Below the pieces are notes generated by a model. The model was not told the DNA's origin. It did no database searches and saw nothing but the letters and a program-made list of their open reading frames with translations. This document shows positions 24,120 to 34,764 of a stretch of DNA of 64,000 nucleotides, one piece after another (positions within the stretch are counted from its first letter, which is position 1; every line of letters begins with the position of its first letter). Location of the stretch: the NCBI GenBank assembly GCA_028554755.1, contig JAPTOF010000019.1:5466001-5530000 (forward strand), read 5' to 3'. This DNA is from Cordia subcordata. Taxonomy: Eukaryota > Streptophyta > Magnoliopsida > Boraginales > Cordiaceae. A program made the position numbers and the translations under genes.

Positions 24120-25353
24120 TGTTAGATCAACTCTAACAGCTTTTTTATTTTTCTCCCTATATTTTCTTACATGTAGGAATTCTTAATTTTAGTATTATTC
24201 TAACAGTTTTTCTACCTCTTGTTTCAGTGAATTCCTATTTCAATTTCAGTTTTACTAACTTCTCTATTACAAGATTCTTTTAATATTGTTTTAGGAAATA
24301 CTATTTTTCTCCATAGATTTCTCTAACGTAGTGTTTGATTTTTGCACTATAGAATTCATTTTATTTATAAATGAATTCTGTGAAGATTTGTATTTCGAAA
24401 TGAATTATGTTGTTTGAAATTGTAAAATAGTTTTAAGTTAATTTTATCGTCTGCAAATCTAAATTGTGTTTGGAATATTCGTATAATTGGAATCAATTTG
24501 TGTACTTTACTTAAATACCCTTCAATTTTTTTAGTGGCATTAAATTTGTCATATATTGTTTTACTTTTCTTCTATTAATTGAATTTGTCATATATATATA
24601 TATATATGTGTGTGTGTGTATAGTAATAATAAACTCTTGAAATCATGCGATTATTAAAAAATTCAAGTGCCGAGCGAGAGAAATTGTAGTGTCAAAAGAA
24701 TTGAATAAAATATTCACGTGAATCCTATTTCTATATATTAGGTCATATCTCATATAAAAAATAGTAGTGGAATTATTATTTTTAATAGTTCTATGATATT
24801 ACTCCTCACTTGAGATTTGTTAAAAGTCTCGAGTTGAAGTCATTTTTTAGAGTAAGCAAAAATAACGACTAATGATCCTTGTTGAAAAAAGAACTATATG
24901 AAGAAAGATAACATTATATTATGTTATAAGCTATGAGGACATTTTTGTCTTTTTAAAATTTTTTGTAGAATTGACGTTCCTAGAATTGCAAATTTCATCT
25001 TTTGAGTTAGGATTTGAATATAATAAGAGCAAATCCAAAATTTACAAATCTTGGGTTTGTAAATAAATCCACATTTTAAATAAATAATACCAAATATAAA
25101 AAATTGGATTTGGAAATGAATTCTCTAAAATTTTGTAGAATTCATTTATATCAAACACACTGTAAGATTATTTCAGGGGATGATTTAACTAATTCCTACA
25201 TGCAAAAATATTCAAGAACAATGTAGGAAATTGGTTCAATATCTTTAAATGTGAGGATAACTATAGATAATCTGTTAGAGAAAATTTTTCCTAAATACTT
25301 TTCTACATTTGGTGAAAATACGGTCTAGGGAAGATGTTGGAGTTGCCCTAACA
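24120..25353. mobile_element. nonautonomous inverted-repeat DNA transposon (about 1.2 kb) with a nested element
   Basis: The left end GTTAGATCAACTCTAACAG and the reverse complement of the right end (GTTAGGGCAACTCCAACA) match as terminal inverted repeats. Inside, at about 24332-25165, a second inverted pair flanks AT-rich filler: GTAGTGTTTGATTTTTGCAC on the left, and the reverse of ATTTATATCAAACACACTGT on the right, with GAATTCATTTAT nearby. No transposase frame. The family is undetermined. Confidence 0.55.
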
Positions 25354-25490
25354 CCATGAGTAAATATCTTTTTGCATGCCTGGAGAAATAGTGTTGTCCT
25401 GATCTCGAGTTCCCATAAAATTTTTGTATCATATAAAGGAACCGTCCAGTAAAAATACAGGTTAACGTTCCAAACCAAAAAGGTAAATTT

Positions 25491-25570
25491 GTCAAGAATG
25501 GGATTCGAACCCATGCCCTTTCGGACCAGTACCTGAAACTGGCGCCTTAGACCAACTCGGCCATCTTGAC
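25491..25570 (-). tRNA. tRNA-Leu(CAG)
   Basis: The minus strand folds as a class II (long variable arm) cloverleaf of 80 nt: 7-bp acceptor stem GTCAAGA paired with TCTTGAC, D arm TGGCCGAGTTGG, anticodon stem CCAGT/ACTGG with loop TTCAGGT giving anticodon CAG, and T arm GGGTTCGAATCCC. The B-box GGTTCGAATCC is perfect. A T-run follows about 15 nt after the 3' end, as expected of a Pol III terminator. CCA is not encoded, as usual in eukaryotes. No intron. It appears functional. Confidence 0.93.
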
Positions 25571-26015
25571 TTTGTTTAATGCAATTATTCAATAATATTA
25601 GATTACTAAATGAGGAAATGATAAAAATGAGTCAAGAACGGAGAACTTTGATACTTAGATTAAACTTGCAAATATCTGGATTCGGGGTAACTTGCAGATG
25701 CTTGTGCTTTTGATAGGTCATTTTTCTTTTTCTTTTATTATCTATTACTGGATAATAAGAATTTAAATGAAGAGTTCTATTATCAAAATAACTCTTATTA
25801 CCATTATCAATATTGATGGTCGATTATTATTCAATAAGATTTGATTCAAAAAATTTAAATCCCATAACAGTAGTATCTATCACATATCATTTATTTATTT
25901 TCATCAGAGCGATACTTACCTAATGACAAATATGTGAGATAATAATGTTCTATTTATAATATTAATAATAATAATGGATAAATTAGATAGATAAATTATG
26001 TAGAAGTGGTGTACT

Positions 26016-26051
<36 letters not shown>

Positions 26052-26820
26052 TAAATAAGGAAATTACATAAATATGGATGAAAAGTCATATTATGCCATC
26101 AAATTTGGCTTCAAATACAGCATATCTGAACTAATATTTTCGTATTATGATTTTTGGTTATTATTTGCACGGATGTCTGGATTTGTTATGTTGAAAAATT
26201 ATGCATATATCAAACAGAAAGAGGAAACATGAATCTTTTAATTTTGGTACGCAACGTTGTATATTATATATTTTATATTTGTATATTTTATTTTATCTAA
26301 AGGATAGGTTATATATTTGTATATTAGATACTACTAGTGTAACATCCGTGCGATACACAGAGAGCGGTAATTGGATATATTAAAATTATAAAGTTTTTGC
26401 ATCTTACTAAATAATTATTGAGATAATTTATATTATGAAATTAATAAAACGATGATAATATATATAAAGAAATGGCATAATATTAATTAAATTAAAATAT
26501 TTAATATATGAATGGAACTAAATAAATGATAAAAAATAAAAAATGACCTAAAAATGGGCACATTTAATTAATTGATAAATAATTATGGAAAGCTTATCAT
26601 ATAGAGCGCCAACAGCACGAAATTAAAACTTATTTTGCTTATAAATAATAACAAATGATTATATTTGTATAACACTTGTCATTTTATGTGAGCGACACTT
26701 ATCAGTATTATATTGAATTGAGTTATTCTATATAATATGGTATAGATGAAGGGAAAAGCTGCTAAATACAATAATTCTGCTTTGGGAGCACGAAAACTGT
26801 TACTCAAATCACTACAGCCG
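25571..26820. other. AT-rich intergenic DNA
   Basis: No gene seen. Contains an (AT)n microsatellite at about 26022-26048. Confidence 0.5.
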
Positions 26821-26824
26821 TATC

Positions 26825-26907
<83 letters not shown>
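26825..26907. repeat. (TTA)n microsatellite
   Basis: About 27 uninterrupted trinucleotide units, ending 38 bp before the left LTR of the Copia element. Confidence 0.95.
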
Positions 26908-26944
26908 TTATTTTATTTTTTTCCCTTTTCCCTCATTTGGTTAC

Positions 26945-27276
26945 TGTTGGGGAAAAACATGCAAACGCGAAGAATACGAGAAGAAATAACGGATACAAGA
27001 ATTACGTGGTTCGGCTTTAAAGCCTACATCCACGAGCAGTAGAGAATAATTCTATTATTGATCACGAATGCTACAAGGCTCTCACTTTGGTTTCTCTCTC
27101 ACACATAACATAATGAGTATTGCCACATATTTATAGTGCAAAGGTTTCCTAAACCTATTAAGCAGAAAAGACAACTAATTAATTATGTGCTACAAAAGGT
27201 AACAAGCGAATAAGGTAATATGCTAACAATGAAATCTGCTATTCTTGTTGCCCAAGAATACGGGCCACATTCAACA
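26945..27276 (-). repeat. Copia 3' LTR
   Basis: As given it runs TGTTGGGGAAAA to CATTCAACA (TG...CA). Its partner is at 32205-32536. Confidence 0.93.
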
Positions 27277-27290
27277 AATCTCCACCTTGG
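27277..27290 (-). promoter_or_regulatory. Copia polypurine tract
   Basis: On the minus strand AAGGTGGAGATT directly abuts the 3' LTR. This is the usual plus-strand priming tract of plant Copia elements. Confidence 0.8.
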
Positions 27291-27354
27291 CACGTAGTCG
27301 CTCCAATCAATACACTATCATCCCTGTAGCCAACTGCCTCTAAGAGCTCAATGC

Positions 27355-30300
27355 TCTATACCGCAAATAGCAACCAAGTCCAAGCAATGTTTAAACTTGC
27401 TGACTGGAACCACCTTAGTCATCATATCTGCTGGATTCTCATGGGTAGATATCTTCTGCACCGATATGATTTCTTATGATACAACATCTCTGATAAAATG
27501 ATATCTGATATCAATGTGTTTAGTCCTCTCATGATACATCTGATTCTTTGTCAGATTGATTGCACTTTGGCTATCACAAAAGACTGTACTTGTATCTTGC
27601 TGCAGTCCAAGATCACGAACCAGGCCTTGTAACCACATGGCCTCCTTCACAGCTTTTGCAATTGCCATGTACTCCGCTTCAGTAGTCGACAATGCCACAG
27701 TAGACTGTAATGTCGCTTTCCAACTGATAGCACACCCAGAGAGAGTAAACACATAACCCATCAGAGATCTTCTCTTATCAAAGTCACCCGCAAAGTCTGA
27801 ATCACAATAACCCACCAACCTCGCACAATCTCCAGTCATCTTGCTAAATAGCAATCCTATATTCGTAGTGCCACGTAAATATCTCATTATCCATTTCACC
27901 GCTTCCCAGTGTGTTTTCCCAGGTGATGCCATATACCTACTTACAACACTAACTGCATGTGAAATATCAGGACGAGTACACACCATAGCATACATCAAGC
28001 TACCAACAGCACTCAAGTATGGAACATGAGACATATGCTCCACCTCCTCCTCAGTTTTAGGTGACAAATCTGCAGACAACTTGAAATGAGCAGCAAGCGG
28101 CACACTCGCAGGCTTAGCTTTAAGCATCCCGAAATGCTTCAGCACCTTCTCAATATAACTCTATTGAGACAAGAACAGCTTCCCAGCGTTTCTATCTCTG
28201 TGAATCTCCATGCCAAGAATCTTCTTCGCTGCTCCAAGATCCTTCATCTCAAACTCATCACCTAGCTGCTTCTTTAATTCGTCGATGGCAGACATGCTTC
28301 TAGCAGCAATAAGCATATCAACGACATACAACAACAAGTACACAAACGAACCATCTGGAAGCTTCTTGAGATATACACAGCTGTCGTAGGCACTCCTTGT
28401 GTATCCAGCACCTACCATAAATGTGTCAAATCTCTTGTACCATTGCGAGGCAACTGCTTCAACCCATACAAGGATATTTTCAGTTTGCAAACATGGTTCT
28501 CCTTACCAGGAACTACATACCCCTCCGGTTGACTCGTGTAAATTTGCTCTTCAAGATCACCGTGCAAAAACACCGTTTTCACATCTAGCTGCTCAAGCTC
28601 TAAGTCATGAAGAGCAACCAAGGCAAGTAAAACCCTGATGGAAGTATGCTTCACAACCGGAGAGAACACTTCGTTGAAGTCAACACCCTCTCTTTGTGTA
28701 TAGCCTTTTGCCACCAACCGTGCTTTGTATCGAGGACCCTCAATCCCTGGAGTACCTTCTTTTTTCTTGTAAACCCATTTGCAACCGATAACTCGCTGTC
28801 CCTTAGGCAATTTAACAAGCTCCCATGTTTGATTCTTATGAAGAGACTCAATCTTCTCACTCATGGCACCCACCCACTGAGCAGAATCTTTCCCAGATAT
28901 GGCCTCTTTGTATGAATTCGACTCATGTCCTTCAATTGTTTCGGCAACAGTCAAAGCATAAACAACAAGATCAGCGTATCCGTACCTTTGAGGCTCTCTA
29001 ATCTGTCTCCTTTCTCGCCCAGTGGCAATGCTGTACTTCTGTTGTTCAAGCACATTTTAATCATGCACCTCAGTTGGTTGAGTCGGTTGAATTTGACTGC
29101 TACTATTGCTAGATGGAACACTTGGAACATCAGTAAATACCTCCACCTGCTCTTTGACACCGTGGTCTAAACCAGCTACCACTTTCTCCTTTTCTTGGTC
29201 TAATAAAGCAGACTCATTGAATATGACATTCCTGCTGATGAGGAAACCTGGAGACTTTGGATCTGTGTACCACAACCTGTAACCTTTCCTCTCCAAAGCA
29301 TAGACTAGAAATATGCATTTCTTTGCCCTCGGCTCTAACTTGCCATCCTTCACGTGAGCGTATGCAGGGCAACCGAATACCCTCAATCGAGAATAGTCAG
29401 CAGGCTTACCAGACCATAATTCAAAAGGAGTTTTCAATTCAATAGCTTTGGATGGAGACCTATTCAGCAAGTAGCATGCCGTATTGACGGCTTCAGCCCA
29501 AAAGTCTTGACTCAAACCAGATTGGGAGAGCATACAACGAGCTCTTTCCACCAGAGTTCTATTCATGCGTTCTGCAACTCCATTCTGTTGTGGTGTCTCT
29601 ACACATGTGTGGTGTCTCACAATGCCATATTTCCTGCAGAACTCATCAAACTCTTTATTGCAATATTCCAACCCATTGTCAGTCCTAAGATACTTAATTT
29701 GTTTACCAGTCTGCTTCTCAATCAAAGTCTTCCACTCGACAAATGTTGGAAACGCCTCATCTTTAGTTTTCAAGAAGTATACCCACACCATCCGAGAGTA
29801 TGCATCAATGAAAGTGATGTAATACCTGGCACCTTTCTTGGAAGGAACTTTATTGGGACCCCAAATATCAGAATGAATATAATCAAGTGTACCTTTGGTG
29901 TTCTCCTGCCCCTTGCTGAACTTCACCCTGGTTTGCTTTCTAAAGACACAATGCTCGTAGAATTCAAGCTTTCCAGTTCTTTGTCCACAAAGCAAATCCC
30001 TCTTACTCAGCTCGGTCAGTCCCCTCTCGCTCATATGGCCCAACCTTTTGTGCCACAACTGCATAGTGTCATTATCACTCTCCTCGGATGTAACAACTAC
30101 AACACCTGTAACTGTACTACCTTGAAGGACATATAGGCCGCCAGTCAAGTTCCCTTTCAAGAGCACAATTGCACCTTTGGTCACCTTTAAGACACCATTC
30201 TCACTTCGGAAATTGTATCCATGAGAATCCAAACGCCCAAGAGAAATCAAGTTTTTTTTCAGCTCCGGTACATGCCAACACTCGAGAGATCTTGTAATAC

Positions 30301-31337
30301 CATCAAACATCTTGATATTTACCATGCCCATTCCCTTCACCTTCAACGAAAGATCATTGCCTAGAAAGACTTTCCCTTCTCTTTTGGAATAAGAAGAGAA
30401 CCAGTCGCGCCTAGGACACATATGGAACGTTGCACCAGTATCAAGAATCCATTGATTATGCCACTGTGATCCACTCACAGTCAAAACTTCCCCGGTACTA
30501 CTCGAGTTATCTCCATCACTGTTAGCACTCTCCACCACTTAGCTGAATTCTCCATCTTTTTCTTTCCCTTTTTTTAGTTTTGGACATTCTTTCTTAATGT
30601 GACCCTTTTCACCACACTCGAAACAGCGTAGCTTCCTTGCTTTTGATTTTGACCTTGACTTGCTTTTCTTTCTATTCGAAGATCCCCCTCTATTCTCCGA
30701 TCTCCCTCTACTCACTAAACCTTCTCCATGAACTTCTTCCCTATGTCCCGGAATATGTGTTTGAAGATCCTTCGATTTTAATGAAGTAATCACATCTTCA
30801 AAGGTAATTTTATCCCTCCCGTACAAGATAGTGTCCACAAAGTTCATATATGAAGGCGGTAAGGAGAATAATACGATCATATCTTGATCTTCGTCATCAA
30901 TTTTAACACCCACATCCTTCAAAGCAATAAAACAAGAGGTAAACTCATCAAGGTGTTATTTTAGTGACGTACCTTCTTTCATTCTAAGATGATACAATCG
31001 CTTCTTCAAGTAGAGGCAATTGGTGAGAGATTTAGATGCATACAATTCCACCAAAGTATTCCAAGCCTCAACTGCTGTCGTCTTTTCAGCAATCTTCAGC
31101 AATACTTCATTTGTCACGAACATATGTATTGCACTCAAGGTTTTCGCTTCGAGTTCTTCTCTCACTTGCTGGTTCCGTCTTTTCGGGGATCACTTCTTCA
31201 ATGACTTTCCAAAGTTCTTGCATTGTCATAAATGCCTTGAATCTGATCCTCCAAAGACTGAAACTCATTCTCCCGTAAAACTTCTCGATTTCAAACTTTC
31301 CACCTGTGGAAGACATCTTCGTTTGTACAAAACTCAC
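27355..31337 (-). pseudogene. Copia gag-pol, decayed
   Basis: Recognisable parts in order: gag N-terminus (31337 leftwards); CCHC knuckle CFECGEKGHIKKECP; protease DTGATFHM; GAG-pre-integrase LWHKRLGHM; integrase with HSDIWGP, RTDNGLEY and PQQNGVAERMNRTL (D, D, E present); RVT_2 reverse transcriptase; RNase H with CDSDFAGDFDKRRS, STTEAEYMA and CDSQSAINL. Damage seen directly: in-frame stops at 30956, 30539, 29057, 28161 and 27474; frame changes near 31160 and 28450; and a Val in place of the first Asp after YV in the RT active-site YxDD motif (reads YVVDM). It cannot encode a working polyprotein. Confidence 0.93.
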
Positions 31338-31410
31338 ACTTCAGGATGGAATTTGGCTCAATGGACCGCAAAAATGGATTCAGCACGTCGAGAAACCTTA
31401 GGAACACCCC

Positions 31411-31636
31411 TGGTCAACTTTGGTCAACACCGGTCAAAGTCAAACCTATTGGTCAAAGTCAACACCGTCCCTAAACTCGTACTTCGGAGCAGAATCTGGT
31501 AAAACAGAGTCCAAAAACGGACTCAGCACGTCGAAAAACGTGGGGTAAGGCTCTGGTCAAACGCGGTCAACCCTCGGTTAATGGTCAACGGTCAAAGTCA
31601 AACCCGGTCAACGCGGTCAAACAAGTCAACTGGTCT
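31411..31636 (-). promoter_or_regulatory. cluster of 14 TTGAC (W-box core) motifs in the Copia leader
   Basis: The given strand shows GTCAA fourteen times in about 225 bp, in two groups of six and eight. Most occur as GGTCAA, i.e. TTGACC in element sense. A related phrase (CTCAGCACGTCGAAAAACG and TTCAGCACGTCGAGAAACC) precedes each group, so the array grew by duplication. W-boxes (TTGAC[C/T]) bind WRKY factors. The cluster lies between the primer site and gag, downstream of the LTR promoter. Confidence 0.75.
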
Positions 31637-31764
31637 CTTTTTTTTTTTTTTTGTTTTAGGACTAAATCTAGGCTCAAATAAAAATTTCTTTTTTATTCTT
31701 TTGGCCTAAACTAAGCCCAAATCTAAAAAATAAATTTATTATTTTTCTAGCCTAGAACCCAAGC

Positions 31765-31815
31765 TCAACAAAAAATTAATTAACCCAAGACCCAAGACCC
31801 AAGACCCAAGACCTA
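31765..31815. repeat. heptamer tandem repeat (CCCAAGA)n
   Basis: About five units of ACCCAAG within the Copia leader, in a C/A-rich stretch. Confidence 0.8.
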
Positions 31816-32186
31816 GCCAAAATTGGACAAGGCCACTACCCAGGCCCGATCCAAATAAACCCAAAGACCCAAAGCCTACAAACCCTAAACCTGCTTTACA
31901 AACTTGAACCAATTTCCAAAAAAAATAATACCTGAATACCAAAAAAAAACTAACCTCAAGAGCACGCGAACTCTATCTTCTTCGCTTGTTCTTCAAACCC
32001 AAACACGAACCACAACCCGCCGATGCAAGCTTCCACTCCAACCACCAACACTCAATGTAGACAGCACCGGAGCACTCCTCGCCGAACAAAGACTTTTGTT
32101 TGGTTAGGCACCGTTTGGTTTGAGAAATTTTGGTTTCACAGTGAGTTTTGATTTTTCATTTTTCCCTCAAGCAGCGGATTAATACC

Positions 32187-32204
32187 TAAGCTCTGGTACT
32201 AGTT
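32187..32204 (-). promoter_or_regulatory. Copia primer-binding site
   Basis: In element sense TAGTACCAGAGCTT follows the 5' LTR. It resembles the TGGTATCAGAGC complement of plant initiator tRNA-Met with a few mismatches. Confidence 0.75.
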
Positions 32205-32536
32205 TGTTGGGAAAAAATATGCAAACGCGAAGAATACGAGAAGAAATAACGGACACAAGAATTACGTGGTTCGGCTTTAAAGCCTACGTCCAAGTGCAGC
32301 AGAGAATAATTCTATTATTGATCACGAATGCTACAAGGCTCTCATTTTGGTTTCTCTCTCACGCATAACATAATGAGTATTGCCACATATTTATAGTGCA
32401 AAGGTTTCCTAAACCTATTAAGCAGAAAAGGTAACTAATTAATTATGTGCTACAAAAGGTAACAAGCAAATAAAGTAATATGCTAACAAGGAAATCTGTT
32501 GTTCTTGTTGCCCAAGAATACGGGCTACATTCAACG
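32205..32536 (-). repeat. Copia 5' LTR
   Basis: 332 bp, as given TGTTGGGAAAAA to CATTCAACG. The final A of the usual CA terminus is a G, which still leaves the GTTAC target duplication adjacent. Confidence 0.92.
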
Positions 32537-32576
32537 GTTACATCAGAATCCTTTTGTGCTCAAAATTCGCCTCGCT

Positions 32577-32584
32577 TATATATA
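32577..32584 (+). promoter_or_regulatory. TATA box of the 201-aa protein gene
   Basis: TATATATA in CTTATATATAGAGAT, 200 bp upstream of the ATG and only 40 bp from the end of the Copia LTR. Confidence 0.55.
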
Positions 32585-32783
32585 GAGATACGTCAACGAG
32601 ATCAAATTTCAAACGTTGTCTCTTTTCTTCGAAAACTGACACAGAAGAAAACTTCCTAACCAAGAAAGAAGCCGCTTTATCTCTTTCGATCAAGATCTCG
32701 CTCCATCTGAAAAACTGGCCTGAGAAATTCAAAACCCTTTCTGCTACGTAACTTTTCCAATTTTCTTGCCCACACAGACCCAT

Positions 32784-33389
32784 ATGCTAAAACCTATTGT
32801 CTTAGCATTGCCCTCGCATCAAACCTCAAAAGTTGTCCACGATCAGTTTTCCTATCATCAATCAATGGCGAAACAGAAGGCAAGAATTAGCAACAAGTTT
32901 GAAGATGTGAAGGAGAGATCAAAACAGCAAGATCAGCACTTCTTCATCAAGAAACTCAAAGGCCTCTTCAAGAAAACCGCAAATTCTCGTGCCCCTACTT
33001 CTTGGAGGCATTTACTTGGTAAAGAGAGGCGAAAGAACATTGCACAGATCTGGCATGCATATGGTTATTATGGTGCTGCACATTCTTCCGTGGAGTCTAC
33101 TAGTGGCACCATTAATGGTGGTCGATGTGATGATGATGATGATGAATCTGTGTTATTCTATTTTGGTAACGATTACTATGACCATAGCGATGCTTTCTTG
33201 AATTTGGAAAAGGTATTCATGAATTCTGAAGAGCAACTAAGTTTTGGTCCGTATGGTGAGATAGCAGCAGCGCGTGCTAGTGACCCAGACACCAAGATTG
33301 AAGATCCAAGATTTTTAACCATTGATGTGATGCAGCTTTCCTCTGTAGAAGATATGTTGAATGAGCTCTCCAAAGAAAGATTTGTTTAG
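32784..33389 (+). CDS. unidentified 201-aa plant protein
   Basis: Single-exon frame from ATG (MLKPIVLALP...) to TAG. An alternative start at 32865 (MAKQKARISNKF) would give 174 aa. It is Lys/Arg-rich in the first half (FFIKKLKGLFKKT), then has a distinctive SWRHLLGKERRKNIAQIWHA with AYGYYG after it, an acidic CDDDDDESVLFYFGND run, and an amphipathic end (VMQLSSVEDMLNELSKERF). It has no strong signal peptide or membrane helix, and I do not recognise a domain. Amino-acid usage, a TATA box and a conventional leader suggest a real gene. The Copia insertion has separated the core promoter from everything further upstream. It could be a plant-specific small nuclear or cytosolic protein; no function is claimed. 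Confidence 0.65.
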   Translation: MLKPIVLALPSHQTSKVVHDQFSYHQSMAKQKARISNKFEDVKERSKQQDQHFFIKKLKGLFKKTANSRAPTSWRHLLGKERRKNIAQIWHAYGYYGAAHSSVESTSGTINGGRCDDDDDESVLFYFGNDYYDHSDAFLNLEKVFMNSEEQLSFGPYGEIAAARASDPDTKIEDPRFLTIDVMQLSSVEDMLNELSKERFV

Positions 33390-34090
33390 TTTGATTTTTC
33401 AGTATTTTTTTTGTAAGTATCGATGCTTTATGTGTATTATCTAGCTCATGACTTTGAAATATTGTTCAAGTGAACATATGTAGAAGAAGAAAAAGAAATC
33501 TTTTTTATTGCTCGCGTCCTTTGTTAGAACCTGCTGTATATATATGTGTGTGTGTGTGTGATGTGTAATCAGTCAATGTGGTCTCTAAATTCGACATAAA
33601 TATCACAGTATTGTTGATCCCTGCAAATTGCAAAATAGAGACATCATGGGCTAACCATGATCTGTACCTGCATGATATTAATGTCACAGCGCAGTGGTGC
33701 TGACTAATTTTTAGAGTAATGCAATTATGTGATTAATCAATTAATGAGGATTTGGTGGTTCAAACGAAGTCTTCAATATTAGACAAAAATCTCAAATCAT
33801 TGCAGGACGAAGTCTTGCTCGTAGTAACATCGACCTTGTTAGTGCGAACTTGGATGATGAACTCAAGGACTTTACTTCTTAGTTTGAATTTATAATTTAA
33901 GATGTGTTTGAAAAGTCACATTGGAATTAAATTTGAGTGTAATTTGTAAAAATTACATATTTAAACTTATTTGTTGGTGAACCGAGTGTAACTAGATAGG
34001 CTAAATTGCAGTTCTCAACAATTCTCATGGGAGATGAAGAGATTGGTGGTAATTAAATTTAGTACTAGTAGATAATATTTATTTCAGTAA
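33390..34090. other. 3' flank of the 201-aa gene
   Basis: AT-rich, with a (TG)n run at about 33545-33560. No gene seen. Confidence 0.5.
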
Positions 34091-34764
34091 AATGCATTTC
34101 ACTCCTTGTGCTTTATAAAAGTTGCATAAAACTCCCAATGATTTTAAAACTCATTGATATACCTTATAGTTTAAATGCCCGTTAAACATTGGCCCCTGCT
34201 ATTAGTTTTCTATTAAAATTAATGGAGAATTTTCGAAATTGGTGCAAATTTCTCGTTTTGATTTTAAAAATGATGTGAAAAAAAATGATGTAAATTTTCC
34301 CTCTAGTTTGAAATAAGGTACAAATATACCACTTATAGGGTGAAAAAAAAAATATGTATCTCTTAAATTATATAAACTTCTTTATTTATATGCATTCAAT
34401 TATTATTGAATATATATGTATTGTTTAATATTTAAACTAAAAAATTTACATAATTCAAAAAAATATATTATTGATTTTTTATTCATTTAGGGGTATATTT
34501 GCATCTAAGTTTAAATTAGAGGGAGGAATTTGCACCAATTTGAAACTAGGAAAAAATTTATACCAATTTATTTGAGTTTTTCTTGTTATTAACAAGTTAA
34601 AATATATTGTAGATGTGTTTTACTTTCTGTTAACTTTCTAGGAAAAACTAATAGTAGGGGTCAATATGCAATATTTTCTAAACCATAGAAGTGCATTAAC
34701 GAGTTTTAGAAATACAGGAGACTGTACGTGACTTTCACAAAACACAGGGGGTATAATGCATTTT
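34091..34764. mobile_element. inverted-repeat element (about 670 bp), probable nonautonomous DNA transposon
   Basis: The left arm (AAAATGCATTTCACTCCTTG ... GCCCCTGCTATTAGTTTTCT) and the reverse complement of the right arm (AAAAATGCATTATACCCCCT ... GACCCCTACTATTAGTTTTT) match over about 150 bp with divergence. The centre is AT-rich and non-coding. Long TIRs suggest a Mutator-like MITE; no clear target duplication could be fixed by eye. Confidence 0.6.

Larger units (their letters stand above)
26945..32536 (-). mobile_element. Ty1/copia retrotransposon, full length, inactive
   Basis: 5592 bp, transcribed on the minus strand, bounded by two 332-bp LTRs and a 5-bp target duplication GTTAC (26940-26944 and 32537-32541). 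In element order: 5' LTR, primer site, about 870-bp leader with a TTGAC cluster, gag with zinc knuckle, protease, integrase, reverse transcriptase, RNase H, polypurine tract, 3' LTR. This domain order (integrase before RT) defines Copia. I count 18 differences between the LTRs by eye (about 5%), so it is not a very recent insertion. Coding is broken in several places. Confidence 0.95.

Noticed and set aside
25275..25592. 105-aa minus-strand frame
   Set aside because: Runs through the tRNA-Leu gene and transposon end; not a protein gene.
26746..27042. 98-aa frame with a long isoleucine run
   Set aside because: It is translation of the (TTA)n microsatellite and runs into the LTR.
29507..30136. 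209-aa plus-strand frame inside the retrotransposon
   Set aside because: Antisense shadow of the integrase region.
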